Positions 42,766 to 51,195 are shown, counted from the first letter of the stretch. The stretch is 51,395 nt of DNA from Methylobacterium sp. J-088 (GCF_022829295.1 NZ_JAKSYH010000229.1:1-51395), one strand, 5' to 3'. Notes: generated by a model from the letters alone, not told the origin. A program made the numbers and translations.

Positions 42766-43416
42766 TCAGAAGGGGAGGGCCCGCTCGATCAGAACGACGG
42801 CCTTGCCGATTTGGCGCGCATCCTCGACGTGTTCGACGATAAAATGCGCGACGTCGGCCCGCGCAATCAGCCCGTTTCGCCACGACGCAGGGTCTTCGAG
42901 GACACGGTACCGCCCGGTCGCCTGTCCGCCTGTCAGCACCCCGGGTCGGACCAGGGTCCAGTCCAGTGTGCTGCGGCGGATGCGCATCTCCTGGGCGTCC
43001 TTGTCGTCGTAGGCGCGTCCGAAGACCAGCCGGAAGGGCAGGCGCTGCAACGGGCTGATCGCGTCGCGGCTGTCGCCAGCGCCGAAACCGGTGACCGCGA
43101 GCAGTCGCCGGACACCGGCCTTCTCCATGGCGGGCACGAGGATGCCGGTCGCATCCGAGAACAGCCGGACCGACCCGAGCAGGTCCCGCGCGGGGACGCC
43201 GAGCGCCTGGACCACCACGTCGACGCCATCGAGTGCCACCTCGACGTCGTGCCGGTTCAAGGCGTCCCCGGGAAAGCGCTCCAGGTTCGGGGCCGATTGC
43301 TCCATCCTGTTCGCGGAGCGGGCAAAGGCCCGGACGCGATGCCCTGCGCTCAGGGCCGCCTTCACGGTCTCCAAGCCTATGCCCTGGCTGGCACCGATGA
43401 CGAGGATGTGGGCCAT
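42766..43416 (-). CDS. NAD(P)-binding NmrA/SDR-like reductase
   Basis: 216 residues, atypical SDR with the N-terminal motif ILVIGASQGIGLETVKAALS, then VVVQALGVPARDLL, LLAVTGFGAGDSRD and LDWTLVRPGVLTGG. Members bind NAD(P)H and act as reductases or redox-sensing regulators; no classical YxxxK is apparent. Substrate unknown. It stands alone on the minus strand. Confidence 0.85.
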   Translation of the reverse strand: MAHILVIGASQGIGLETVKAALSAGHRVRAFARSANRMEQSAPNLERFPGDALNRHDVEVALDGVDVVVQALGVPARDLLGSVRLFSDATGILVPAMEKAGVRRLLAVTGFGAGDSRDAISPLQRLPFRLVFGRAYDDKDAQEMRIRRSTLDWTLVRPGVLTGGQATGRYRVLEDPASWRNGLIARADVAHFIVEHVEDARQIGKAVVLIERALPF

Positions 43417-43627
43417 GCGAACCGTGGGGCGCGATGCTGAAGGGAGACCGGTAGATCGGGCGCCTTGAGCCGCCCGCCATGTGGCCGTTTGCCCGAAGGC
43501 CGGGCCGCGCGTGGCCGGCCGACGCGCCGCCGAGTCCCCTGATCACGACATCCCTGACCCCAGCACCCGGGACGCCGTCCCTCGGTGGCGGAGGTGGCGC
43601 AGGCATCCGCGCGGCGCCACCGTTGCG

Positions 43628-43900
43628 TCAGTAGCTGACGTAACCGCCGGCGCCCCGGCCGGGGCGGACTGCACTGCCCGTGTTGACGGGGGGTGCGACC
43701 TGCCGACGCTCGGCCTGACGTTTGGCGAGGGCACGACCGGCGGCGCACCCACCCACGGCGCCGAGCACACCATGCCCGGCATAGTGTCCGGCGATGCCGC
43801 CGACGATGGCACCCTTGATGCAACCCTTCGCCTCGGCAGCCTGACCGGCGGCCAGAAGGGCACTCGCCGCAACAGCGGCCATGGCGACACGCTTCATCAT
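43628..43900 (-). CDS. Exported glycine-zipper small protein
   Basis: About 90 residues. Signal peptide (MMKRVAMAAVAASALLAAG then AEAKG), then a glycine-zipper helix (GAIVGGIAGHYAGHGVLGAV GGCAAGRALA) and a Gly-rich tail ending GGYVSY. Glycine-zipper proteins insert in or associate with membranes. GAGGA lies 9 bases before the ATG at 43900; another ATG sits at 43909. Two cysteines in the mature protein (KGCIKG, GGCAAG) may pair. Confidence 0.8.
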   Translation of the reverse strand: MMKRVAMAAVAASALLAAGQAAEAKGCIKGAIVGGIAGHYAGHGVLGAVGGCAAGRALAKRQAERRQVAPPVNTGSAVRPGRGAGGYVSY

Positions 43901-43909
43901 TGTGATCAT

Positions 43910-44205
43910 TCCTCGGCGGCATCATCGCCGCGACTGCGATGTAAGTGCTCACGTTCCGTTATGAAGAGGGGTCTGGGCATATTTTTATGACTTCACATGC
44001 TTTCGATTGGTTTAGGCTGTCATTCGGAAGGACATCGACCGGCTGCCGTCTTCCTTTCCGAAATGAATGTTGCTTGAACGACGGCGCGGAGGTGCCGGGC
44101 CCGACGCTGCCGGAACCGGACGCACTTGCAATGCAGTTCATCCGGCCGTTTGCGGGGCTCGACGCGTGTCGGAGCCGGTAAACACCGTCGCGCCGGGGGG
44201 ATAGC
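43910..44205. other. Gene-free spacer
   Basis: Upstream region of the glycine-zipper gene. A GGAAC occurs on the minus strand (from CACGTTCCGTT near 43945), but without a matching -10 element at the right distance. No gene or RNA recognised. Confidence 0.4.
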
Positions 44206-44403
44206 ATGGGCCGGCCTGATCGACCGGCGTACGAGGCTGAGGGTGCCTCGCGTGTGCGGCAGACTGCGATGCGGCGGCGCTATTCCCCACATCGAACCAA
44301 CCCGGGTCCGTACGAAGGGGGAGCGTACTGGGACAGTCCTGGCTGGCAGTTCAGCCATACCGGTAAGGCTGAATCGTCGGCGGCCGTAAAGGCCCTGGGT
44401 TGA
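44206..44403 (+). CDS. Possible small hypothetical protein
   Basis: 65 residues, hydrophilic and aromatic-rich (RYSPHRTNPGPYEGGAYWDS). A run of Gs (GGGGGGATAGC) precedes the ATG and could serve as ribosome-binding site. No domain recognised; may be a chance frame. Confidence 0.3.
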   Translation: MGRPDRPAYEAEGASRVRQTAMRRRYSPHRTNPGPYEGGAYWDSPGWQFSHTGKAESSAAVKALG

Positions 44404-44536
44404 GAACGACCGAGTCCATGTCTTTGTGCAGATTGATGGGGTATTGGAGCCGGATGGAACGGCCGGGATAGTACGGGACGCCAGAGCTCTATCCGATCTA
44501 GACACACATTGGAAACCAAAACGTATCGCCGACCCA

Positions 44537-44561
44537 GGAACGGTGACGGCTCTCTATTGTT
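44537..44561 (+). promoter_or_regulatory. EcfG-like promoter upstream of the BA14K-type gene
   Basis: GGAAC, 16 bases, TGTT. The EcfG (general stress sigma) consensus is GGAAC-N16/17-CGTT, so only one base of the -10 differs. It lies 60 bases upstream of the start codon at 44622. The same pattern recurs at 47746. Confidence 0.4.
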
Positions 44562-44621
44562 CGTAGCGTTCATGTGGCTGCCGACACAGGCATCTGCGCC
44601 CAAACGATGGAGAGCCATTCG

Positions 44622-45095
44622 ATGAGGATAAAGATCGGCGTCGCCGCGCTGGCCGTTCTGGCCAGCCTCGCTGCTCCCGCTGCCCAGGCAGCCGAGACAG
44701 CCCATGCCGGCAAGGCCATGGATGCGCTGGAGGCCGGCACCCTTCCGGTGTCCTACTCCCAGTTCCGCCCCGGCTACGGCGGCTGGCACCGCGGCGGCTG
44801 GCACCGCGGCGGATTTGGTGGATGGCGCGGTGGCTATGGCTACCGCCGAGGCCCGGGTGTCGGCGCCGCGGTCGGCGCAGGCCTTCTCGGCTTTGCGGCC
44901 GGCACCGTGATCGGTTCGGCGGCGGCGAATAGCGCAGCGCGGCCCGTGGCGGTCTACGAGACTCCCGCGCCGGTCGTCTACGCCCGTCCGGTGGTTGTGC
45001 GCGGTTCGGCCTACTGCGCGTCGCGCTATGCCTCCTACGACCCGGCCTCAGGCACCTATCTCGGCTATGACGGCTTCCGTCATCCCTGCCCATAA
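44622..45095 (+). CDS. BA14K-like exported protein
   Basis: 157 residues. Signal peptide at 1-24 (MRIKIGVAALAVLASLAAPA then AQA). The middle is Gly/His/Trp-rich with a WHRGG duplication (GGWHRGGWHRGGFGGWRGG), followed by a hydrophobic segment (GAAVGAGLLGFAAGTVIGSA) and the BA14K C-terminal motif YCASRYASYDPASGTYLGYD with a final HPCP. BA14K proteins of Alphaproteobacteria are membrane-associated and some bind glycans. A GGAGAG lies 8 bases before the ATG. A terminator follows. Two C-terminal cysteines probably pair. Confidence 0.85.
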   Translation: MRIKIGVAALAVLASLAAPAAQAAETAHAGKAMDALEAGTLPVSYSQFRPGYGGWHRGGWHRGGFGGWRGGYGYRRGPGVGAAVGAGLLGFAAGTVIGSAAANSAARPVAVYETPAPVVYARPVVVRGSAYCASRYASYDPASGTYLGYDGFRHPCP

Positions 45096-45118
45096 CAGGC
45101 GAAGGACCGTCTGAACGC

Positions 45119-45153
45119 CGGCCCCGGTCGCTCACAAGCGGCCGGGGCTTTCG
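45119..45153 (+). terminator. Intrinsic terminator after the BA14K-type gene
   Basis: GCCCCGG and CCGGGGC arms with additional GC pairs toward the loop, followed by TTTCG, 25-60 bases after the stop codon. Confidence 0.7.
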
Positions 45154-45194
45154 TCATGTCGTCGTGAGACTCGATCCGGTATGGCCGCGCCTCC

Positions 45195-45389
45195 TCAGAG
45201 CAAGGATCGGCCGCCGGCCTGCGTCGGGGAGGGGCCAGCGGCCTCGGCGAAGGCGCGCCGTCGTTCCTGCTGGTTCATGGCGGCGGCGTATGCCTGCAGA
45301 CGCGCAGACAGCTCATCCGTGGACGCGGATGTGCCCACGGCGCGCGACGCTTCGAGGTCGTGACCCAGCATCGTGAGTTTCATCAACAC
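45195..45389 (-). CDS. Small hypothetical protein
   Basis: 64 residues from a GTG at 45389 (or 62 from ATG at 45383): MKLTMLGHDLEASRAVGTSA, then an alpha-helical, charged stretch (DELSARLQAYAAAMNQQERR). No signal peptide or known domain. Composition is protein-like, but the ribosome-binding site is poor. Function unknown. Confidence 0.45.
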   Translation of the reverse strand: MLMKLTMLGHDLEASRAVGTSASTDELSARLQAYAAAMNQQERRRAFAEAAGPSPTQAGGRSLL

Positions 45390-45744
45390 GAATGGACCGT
45401 ACAGCGCGAGGATTCTCGGCCTGCGGTGTGCCGTGGAGATCGAAGGTCATCGTGGGCGCCATCCCTCCCATCATTCCGGACTGAGCCGTGGATGACAGAG
45501 AGGGGAGGGGGCCCGTTTCGATCTCGTCCGCGCCAAGGCCGACTCTGCCTGTTCCAGGACCCGTTTCCAATACGCGCTGGCCTGAAAGGCGCCGGCTTTC
45601 ATCATCGCCGGCATCCGTATCTGGCACGAATCGGGGCCGTCCGCGGCTTGGATCGGGCACCAGTCCGGAAGCGGACCAACGACGGGCCGGGCGCATCCGA
45701 AATCATGCCTGCGCCCGGCCTTCCTACTATCTCGAACTCTGCTC
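45390..45744. other. Gene-free spacer
   Basis: About 355 bases between two minus-strand genes. Open frames are Arg/Ser/Pro-rich on both strands and unsupported. The only clear structure is the hairpin at 45685-45720. Confidence 0.4.
45685..45720 (-). terminator. Strong hairpin downstream of aqpZ
   Basis: GGCCGGGCGCA and TGCGCCCGGCC are perfect 11-base arms with a 14-base loop, 25 bases after the aqpZ stop on the minus strand. No T-run follows, so it may protect the mRNA end rather than terminate by itself. Confidence 0.45.
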
Positions 45745-46482
45745 TCAGGCGGCGCGCCGCTCGACCACGACGGTGTCGACGATCTTGGTGTCCTCGTAGA
45801 GCCACCAGGCCAGGGCACCCGCGATCATGGCCCCCGCAATAGGCGCGAGCCAGAACAGCCAGAGCTGCGCCACGTACTCACTGCCGGCGAACAGCGCGAC
45901 GCCGGTCGAGCGGGCGGGGTTCACTGAGGTATTGGTCACCGGGATCGAGACGAGGTGGATCAGCACGAGAGCAAAGCCGATCGGGATGCCGGCAAAGCCG
46001 CTCGCCGCACCCTTCGAGGTCGAGCCAATGATGATCATCAGGAAGAAGAAGGTCATCAGCACCTCCGTTACGAGGCAGGCCGCGAGCCCGTACTTGCCGG
46101 GGCTGAGGTCGCCGTAGCCGTTCGAGGCGAAGCCCTTGGGGACCCAGCCCGCCTTGCCCGAAGCGATCAGATACAGCGCGCCCGCCGCAACGACGGCACC
46201 GATGAGTTGGGCGAGGATGTAGGGCACCACGTGCTTGTTGGCGCAGCGGCCCGAAGCCCAGAGGCCCAGGGTGACGGCAGGATTGAAGTGCCCGCCGGAG
46301 ATGTGACCGACCGCATAGGCCATGCTGAGCACCGTCAACCCGAAGGCCAGGGCGACGCCGGCGAAACCGATGCCGAGTTCCGGGAAGGCGGCCGAGAGCA
46401 CCGCAGCGCCGCAGCCGCCGAAGGTGAGCCAGAAGGTTCCGAAGAACTCGGCGGCGGTACGGCGTTTCAGGTCATGGCCCAT
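45745..46482 (-). CDS. aqpZ: Aquaporin Z
   Basis: 245 residues, six membrane helices and both pore motifs: NPA in GGHFNPAVTLG and NPARS in TSVNPARSTGVALF. The N-terminal AAEFFGTFWLTFGGCGAAVL and the AqpZ-like selectivity-filter region (SGHFNP-type, TSVNPARS) support a water channel rather than a glycerol facilitator. Located in the inner membrane. The upstream gene ends 31 bases before it, so the two may be co-transcribed. Confidence 0.93.
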   Translation of the reverse strand: MGHDLKRRTAAEFFGTFWLTFGGCGAAVLSAAFPELGIGFAGVALAFGLTVLSMAYAVGHISGGHFNPAVTLGLWASGRCANKHVVPYILAQLIGAVVAAGALYLIASGKAGWVPKGFASNGYGDLSPGKYGLAACLVTEVLMTFFFLMIIIGSTSKGAASGFAGIPIGFALVLIHLVSIPVTNTSVNPARSTGVALFAGSEYVAQLWLFWLAPIAGAMIAGALAWWLYEDTKIVDTVVVERRAA

Positions 46483-46513
46483 GGTCGTTCTCCTTTGGAA
46501 GCGTCTCTGAGGT

Positions 46514-46855
46514 TCAGGTCATCTTTGACTTTTGTGATGGTCCTCGGGACCGGCGCCGGTACGGATGCGGCGAGGGACCCGTTCCCACGGCCGCCGACTC
46601 CGTGTCGGTCGGGTCCAAGCCGAGGTCGACGGAATCGGGGACGGCCCGGCATTGATCCGTGCCGGTATCGATCACGGAATCGCGCTTGCGGCCGTCCTTG
46701 CGCGACAGCTGCGGCGTCCCGGGCGCTTGAGCAACGGACCTCGCCTTCAGGTTGTCGTTCCGGGTGCCCGCTATCCCCGTGACCGCCTCGGGCGACTGCG
46801 CCAGGGCCGGAGAGGCTGCGAGCAGGATGCCTGCGAGACGGTAACGACTTCTCAT
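46514..46855 (-). CDS. Exported hypothetical protein
   Basis: 113 residues with a signal peptide (MRSRYRLAGILLAASPALAQ) and a hydrophilic, basic mature part without a recognised domain. GGAGG lies 7 bases before the ATG, within a GGAGGCGCCTCC palindrome that could hide the ribosome-binding site. It lies between the sigma-factor gene and aqpZ on the same strand. Confidence 0.55.
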   Translation of the reverse strand: MRSRYRLAGILLAASPALAQSPEAVTGIAGTRNDNLKARSVAQAPGTPQLSRKDGRKRDSVIDTGTDQCRAVPDSVDLGLDPTDTESAAVGTGPSPHPYRRRSRGPSQKSKMT

Positions 46856-46939
46856 GGAGGCGCCTCCGTTTCGTGGTGTGTGGGGATCGTCCGTCTCGTC
46901 TGGTGATGCGCGTGCCGGCGTTGCGTCCGGCTGCGTCGC

Positions 46940-47608
46940 TCAGGCTTCTCCGAGCTCGACGGCGAGCCTGTTCCGCGCGCGACTGACCCGGCTCTTCACC
47001 GTTCCGGCCGGGCAGCCGATTCGCTCGGCGGCGGCCTCGTAGGAGAGGTCCTCGATCGCGACGAGCAGAAGCGCCTCGCGCTGGGCGGGCTCCAGGCGGT
47101 CGAGCGCCTCTTGGACATCCCGCACGTCGAGACGGTGCTCCTGATCGGCCAGGCTCGACAGACCGGCCGCGTACGTGCCCTCCGGGTCCGGCACTTCGCG
47201 GCGATGCTTCATCCGGCTGTTGAGATGGCCGTTGCGCAGGATCGTGAAGAGCCACGCTTTCAGACGGGTTCCGGGGCTGAAGCTGGCGCGGTGCTCCCAG
47301 GCCTTGAGCAATGTGTACTGGACGAGGTCGTCGCTCTCGGTGGCGTTGCGGCTCAGCGACAGCGCGTAGCGACGCAGGTCGGGCAAGACGGCGATCAGGT
47401 CGGCCGCGAAGCTGTTTCCCGATCGCGCTTCGGCCGCATCCAGCGCCTCGGACAGGCGCAGCAGTGCCTCGGACAGAGGCGATCCGTCATCGAGGGATTC
47501 AACTTCTGGGTAATAATCCCGTAGTTCTCGTCCGAGCCTGCCGCTCGCGATCGAGATCACCGCTCCGTGAGCGGCGGGCACGCGGAATTCTTCGGCAACA
47601 TGGGTCAC
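46940..47608 (-). CDS. ECF sigma factor, EcfG-like
   Basis: 222 residues. Region 2 (DLIAVLPDLRRYALSLSRNA, ESDDLVQYTLLKAWEHRASF, TRLKAWLFTILRNGHLNSRM) and region 4 (LDRLEPAQREALLLVAIEDL SYEAAAERIGCPAGTVKSRV) match the alphaproteobacterial EcfG group (general stress sigma). It carries an unusually long N-terminal part of about 65 residues before region 2; a shorter start is possible. No NepR-type anti-sigma or PhyR gene is next to it, so it may be a secondary EcfG paralogue controlled by a system elsewhere. Two EcfG-like promoters lie nearby (44537 and 47746). Confidence 0.9.
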   Translation of the reverse strand: MTHVAEEFRVPAAHGAVISIASGRLGRELRDYYPEVESLDDGSPLSEALLRLSEALDAAEARSGNSFAADLIAVLPDLRRYALSLSRNATESDDLVQYTLLKAWEHRASFSPGTRLKAWLFTILRNGHLNSRMKHRREVPDPEGTYAAGLSSLADQEHRLDVRDVQEALDRLEPAQREALLLVAIEDLSYEAAAERIGCPAGTVKSRVSRARNRLAVELGEA

Positions 47609-47745
47609 GCGATTGAACTCACCATCGCTTGGATGTCGGCGCCCAGGACCGTTTGCCGGTCACATGGGCTTCGTCGAGCATCAATCTTTGGTCGCCGGTC
47701 CCGAGTTCAATGATACGCGTATACCAGGATCTTAACATAAATTTT

Positions 47746-47770
47746 GGAACCAGCTTGCGCGCAATCTGTT
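47746..47770 (+). promoter_or_regulatory. EcfG-like promoter upstream of the PAS-LuxR gene
   Basis: GGAAC, 16 bases, TGTT, one base from the EcfG consensus, ending 42 bases before the start codon at 47813. Confidence 0.4.
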
Positions 47771-47812
47771 CTTGCGTCGCTGCCGATCGGGCAGAGGCGA
47801 TAGAAAAGGACG

Positions 47813-49285
47813 ATGCGGGTCGTGACGGCGGGCGTCGACAGGCACGAACTCCGGCAGATCATCGCCGGCCTCAGCGAAGGCGTGATCCTGGTCGAACCCG
47901 ACCAGACGATCGCCTACGCCAACGAGGCCGCGCTCGCGATGCATGGCGCCGGCAGCCTGGACGAACTCGGACCGACGGTCGACGCGTACCGTGAGCGATT
48001 CCGCCTGCGCTACCGCAACCACGTCACCCCGAACCAGTACCCGATCGAGCGGGTCGTGGCGGGCGAGCGGTTCCACGACGTCGTCGTCGAGGTCCGGCGC
48101 GCCGACCGGCCCGAACAGGATTTCGTCCATTCCCTGCGCAGCCTCGTGGCCACGGACCGCGAGGGCAAACCGAGCTGTCTCGCACTGATCCTGAAGGACG
48201 TCACCGATCAGTTCGAGGCCGAGGAGCGGTTCGAGACGACCTTCAATGCCAATCCGGCCCCAGCGGTCATCACGCGCCTGTCGGATCTGCGCCACGTCAA
48301 GGTGAATACCGGCTTCCTTGAGATGACCGGCTTCACCCGCGATGCCGTGATCGGCCGGACCGCCTACGAGGTGGACGTGCTGGCGGAGGCGCGTAACCGC
48401 GACCTCGCCATCACGCACCTGAAGGAAGGCGCCACCATCCCGCAGATGGAAGCCTGCCTGCGCTTGCCAGACGGGGGCAGCCGCTTCGTGATCGTGGCGG
48501 GCCAGCCGATCGAGATGGGGGACGAGCCCTGCATGCTCTTCACATTCGCCGACCTCGAATTGCGGCGGAAGGCGGAGATCGCGCTGCGCCAGAGCGAGGC
48601 GCGCTTCGCAAAGGCGTTCCGCCTCACACCCGTCCCCACCGTGCTGGCGCGGGCCGACGGGTTCCGGGTCACGGGGGTCAACGAAGCCTTCACCCGCGTG
48701 TTCGGCCTGGGTCAGGACGACATCGTCGGTCGCAGCCTGGACGAGGCTGGGCTGTGGCTGAGTGACCGGCAACGGACCGACTTCGAGGCGGCCCTGGAGC
48801 GAACGGGCTATCTCCTCGGTGCGGAGGTCTGCCTCCGCCACGGGAGCGGGGCGAGCCTCGATTGCCTCGTCTCGGCGGAGCGCATCGAGATCGACCACGA
48901 CGCGTTCGCGCTGCTGGTGATGCAGGACATCACCGACCGCAAGCACACCGAGCGCGAGCTGTTCGACGCGATCGAAACGGTGATGGCCGACACCTCCTGG
49001 TTCAGCCGTGGGCTGATCGAGAAGCTCGCCAACCTGCGCAGGCCGAACATAGGGACCTCCGACGCGGCCACCATCAACCTGACGGCCCGTGAGCGGCAGA
49101 TCCTGAACCTGATCTGCGCCGGTTTCGATGACGCGGCCATCGCGCGCAAGCTCGACCTGTCGCGCAACACGGTGCGCAATCACGGCGCTGCGCTCTATCG
49201 CAAGATCGGCGTCCACAAACGCAGTGAGGCCGTCGTTTGGGGGCGTGAAAATGGATTTCCCTCGCATGTATCGGGAACAAAATAA
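47813..49285 (+). CDS. PAS-domain LuxR-family transcriptional regulator
   Basis: 490 residues. Three PAS domains (about 8-135, 140-260 and 265-385; the first begins IIAGLSEGVILVEPDQTIAY and the last includes PVPTVLARADGFRVTGVNEA) are followed by a C-terminal LuxR helix-turn-helix (LTARERQILNLICAGFDDAA IARKLDLSRNTVRNHGAALY). There is no kinase or receiver domain, so it probably couples a small ligand or redox signal directly to DNA binding. It is divergent from the EcfG-like gene with a 204-base spacer carrying an EcfG-like promoter. Confidence 0.88.
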   Translation: MRVVTAGVDRHELRQIIAGLSEGVILVEPDQTIAYANEAALAMHGAGSLDELGPTVDAYRERFRLRYRNHVTPNQYPIERVVAGERFHDVVVEVRRADRPEQDFVHSLRSLVATDREGKPSCLALILKDVTDQFEAEERFETTFNANPAPAVITRLSDLRHVKVNTGFLEMTGFTRDAVIGRTAYEVDVLAEARNRDLAITHLKEGATIPQMEACLRLPDGGSRFVIVAGQPIEMGDEPCMLFTFADLELRRKAEIALRQSEARFAKAFRLTPVPTVLARADGFRVTGVNEAFTRVFGLGQDDIVGRSLDEAGLWLSDRQRTDFEAALERTGYLLGAEVCLRHGSGASLDCLVSAERIEIDHDAFALLVMQDITDRKHTERELFDAIETVMADTSWFSRGLIEKLANLRRPNIGTSDAATINLTARERQILNLICAGFDDAAIARKLDLSRNTVRNHGAALYRKIGVHKRSEAVVWGRENGFPSHVSGTK

Positions 49286-49371
49286 CTATTTACTAGTATA
49301 GAATGACCATTGAAGATAGAGGCAAGCTGATCATCTCAGCTTCGGTGCAGGGTTTTCTCGAACGATACGGA

Positions 49372-49551
49372 ATGACCGTGGCCGAAGACAAGAATTCCAC
49401 TTCCGCCGAACACCTCAAGGGTTCGGTCAAGGAAGCCCTCGGCAAGCTCACCGGCGATCCCCGGGTCGAGGCCGAGGGCCGGCGTCAGAAGAAGGACGCC
49501 GACACCCCCAAGGCCGGTCGATCCAAGCCCACCGGGCCGGAGCGCGGCTGA
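49372..49551 (+). CDS. CsbD-like stress protein
   Basis: 59 residues from ATG 49372 (a frame from 49303 would add 23 residues not seen in the family). CsbD signature: AEHLKGSVKEALGKLTGDPR VEAEGRRQKK. CsbD-like proteins are small, soluble and induced by general stress; their molecular role is unclear. Ends in a basic tail (KAGRSKPTGPERG). First of three CsbD-like genes on the plus strand. Confidence 0.75.
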   Translation: MTVAEDKNSTSAEHLKGSVKEALGKLTGDPRVEAEGRRQKKDADTPKAGRSKPTGPERG

Positions 49552-49613
49552 CATTCCCGCGGGATGGTCCGATCGGGCCATCCTTTCGAGACACCAAGAG
49601 ACAGGAGAACGAC

Positions 49614-50120
49614 ATGGTCGACACGGACCGGATCACGGGCGCCGCGAAGGAACTCGGCGGTAAGGTGCAGGGCGCGGTGGGCGACCTGACCGGCTCGCAG
49701 CGGGACTCGGCCGAGGGCCGGGCCCGCGAGGCGAGCGGCAAGGCCGAGAACCTTTACGGCCAGGCTAAGGACACCGTGCGCGACGCGGCCGGGCAGGTCG
49801 CCGACACCGCCCGTGACCTCGGCGGACGCCTCCGCGAGACCGTGGGCGGCCTCGTCGGCGCCGACGACATCGAGGACCGGGCCCGCCACGCCCAGGGTGC
49901 GGCCGAGGACCATTTCGACCGGGCGCAGCGCTCCGTGCGCCGCGCGGCGGACAACGCCTCCGACTACGCCGAGGACGCCTACGAGCGTGGCTCCCGCGCC
50001 CTGCGCCATGGCAACGGCGGAGTGAGCGGCCAGGTCGCCGAGTACCCGCTGGCCTCGCTGCTGATCGCCGGCGCCGTCGGTTTCGGCCTTGCCCTGCTCG
50101 TCAACGCGAACCGCGACTGA
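49614..50120 (+). CDS. CsbD-like protein with amphipathic repeats and C-terminal membrane anchor
   Basis: 168 residues. N-terminal CsbD part (DRITGAAKELGGKVQGAVGD LTGS, about 5-50), then amphipathic alanine-rich repeats (GQAKDTVRDAAGQVADTARD), and an ElaB/DUF883-like C-terminus with a helix VSGQVAEYPLASLLIAGAVG FGLALLVNANRD as membrane anchor. GGAG lies 6 bases before the ATG. Probably a stress-induced membrane-associated protein. Lies 62 bases after the first CsbD-like gene. Confidence 0.85.
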   Translation: MVDTDRITGAAKELGGKVQGAVGDLTGSQRDSAEGRAREASGKAENLYGQAKDTVRDAAGQVADTARDLGGRLRETVGGLVGADDIEDRARHAQGAAEDHFDRAQRSVRRAADNASDYAEDAYERGSRALRHGNGGVSGQVAEYPLASLLIAGAVGFGLALLVNANRD

Positions 50121-50169
50121 GCCACCACAGCCTCTCGGCTACGAACGAACCACTACCCGGAGTGAAAAC

Positions 50170-51195
50170 GTGACCATCCAGACGACCACCACCCCCCTCG
50201 CGACCGGAGCGGCACACGCCGATACGCGCACCGTGCTGCTCAACGAGGTCTCGTGGGGCGCCATCTTCGCCGGCGCCGTGACCGCCCTGGTGACCCAGGT
50301 CATCGTCAACCTCGTCGGCGTCGGGGTCGGCTTGGCCTCCGTCGGCACCACCGCCGCCGACAACCCGTCCGCCTCGACGGTCTCGATGGGCGCGGGCATC
50401 TGGTTCGTCGCCTCCGGTATCGTCGCCTCGCTGGCCGGCGGCCTGATCGCCGGCCGCCTGTCCGGCAAGCCCCTGCCGGGGGCGGCCGCCCTGCACGGGC
50501 TGGTCTCCTGGGCGGTGACCACCCTGGTGGTGCTGTACCTGCTGACCTCCGCCGCGAGCGGCATCGTCAGCGGAACCCTCGGCACCGTGTCGAGCGCGCT
50601 GGGCGGCGCGAGCAACCTCGTCGGCGGCACGATCCAGACCGCCGCGCAGGCGGCTGCCCCCTCGTTGTCGAAGATCTCCAACCCGTTCGACGGGATCGAG
50701 CAGAAGGTCCGCCAGCAGTCCGCCGGCCAGGACCCGCAGGCCGCCAAGGACGCGGCGGTGGCCGCGGTGAAGGCGGTGCTGACCGGTGATCCGGCCCAGA
50801 AGGAGCAGGCCAAGGCCCGCGCCGCGGACGCGCTGGCCAAGGCGCAGGGCATCGCGCCGGATCAGGCCAAGGCGCAGATCGACGACTACCAGAAGCAGTA
50901 CGAGCAGGCGGTCACCACGGCCAAGCAGAAGGCCGAGGCCGCGGCCGTGACGGCGAAGTCGGCGGCGACGCAGGGTGCGTTCTACGCGGCGATCGCGCTG
51001 ATCCTGGGGCGCGCTGGCGGCGTTCCTCGGCGGCCGCCTGGGCGCCCCGAAGCCGGCGACGCTGCTCGGCGCCTACGAGACCCGGCGGGTCTGAGCCGCT
51101 CAACCAGCTTTGTTCACGGGCCCCCGCCGCCGGCGGGGGTCTCCATCCCGGCCGGGACGCCCGGCCTCCACGTCCAGCAGGAGATCACGCGATGA
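50170..51195 (+). CDS. Membrane protein with apparent C-terminal frameshift
   Basis: As read, 341 residues from GTG 50170 (GGAG upstream). Three N-terminal membrane segments (WGAIFAGAVTALVTQVIVNL; GIWFVASGIVASLAGGLIAG; VSWAVTTLVVLYLLTSAASG), then a long Ala/Gln/Lys-rich soluble helix region (about 180-270). At GGGG (51006-51009) the frame changes character: the read tail is Arg/Pro-rich, but removing one G gives ALAAFLGGRLGAPKPATLLG AYETRRV ending at 51094, which completes the last membrane segment. The intact gene is therefore probably 50170-51094 (307 residues). Function unknown; envelope stress is suggested by its CsbD neighbours. Confidence 0.75.
   Translation: MTIQTTTTPLATGAAHADTRTVLLNEVSWGAIFAGAVTALVTQVIVNLVGVGVGLASVGTTAADNPSASTVSMGAGIWFVASGIVASLAGGLIAGRLSGKPLPGAAALHGLVSWAVTTLVVLYLLTSAASGIVSGTLGTVSSALGGASNLVGGTIQTAAQAAAPSLSKISNPFDGIEQKVRQQSAGQDPQAAKDAAVAAVKAVLTGDPAQKEQAKARAADALAKAQGIAPDQAKAQIDDYQKQYEQAVTTAKQKAEAAAVTAKSAATQGAFYAAIALILGRAGGVPRRPPGRPEAGDAARRLRDPAGLSRSTSFVHGPPPPAGVSIPAGTPGLHVQQEITR
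51121..51139 (+). terminator. GC hairpin after the frameshifted gene
   Basis: CCCCCGCC and GGCGGGGG arms around GCC, 27 bases after the inferred original stop at 51094, with no T-run. Its presence supports 51094 as the natural end of the upstream gene. Confidence 0.4.

Noticed and set aside
49266..49290. GGAAC upstream of the first CsbD-like gene as an EcfG promoter
   Set aside because: No CGTT/TGTT-like -10 element occurs 16 or 17 bases downstream.
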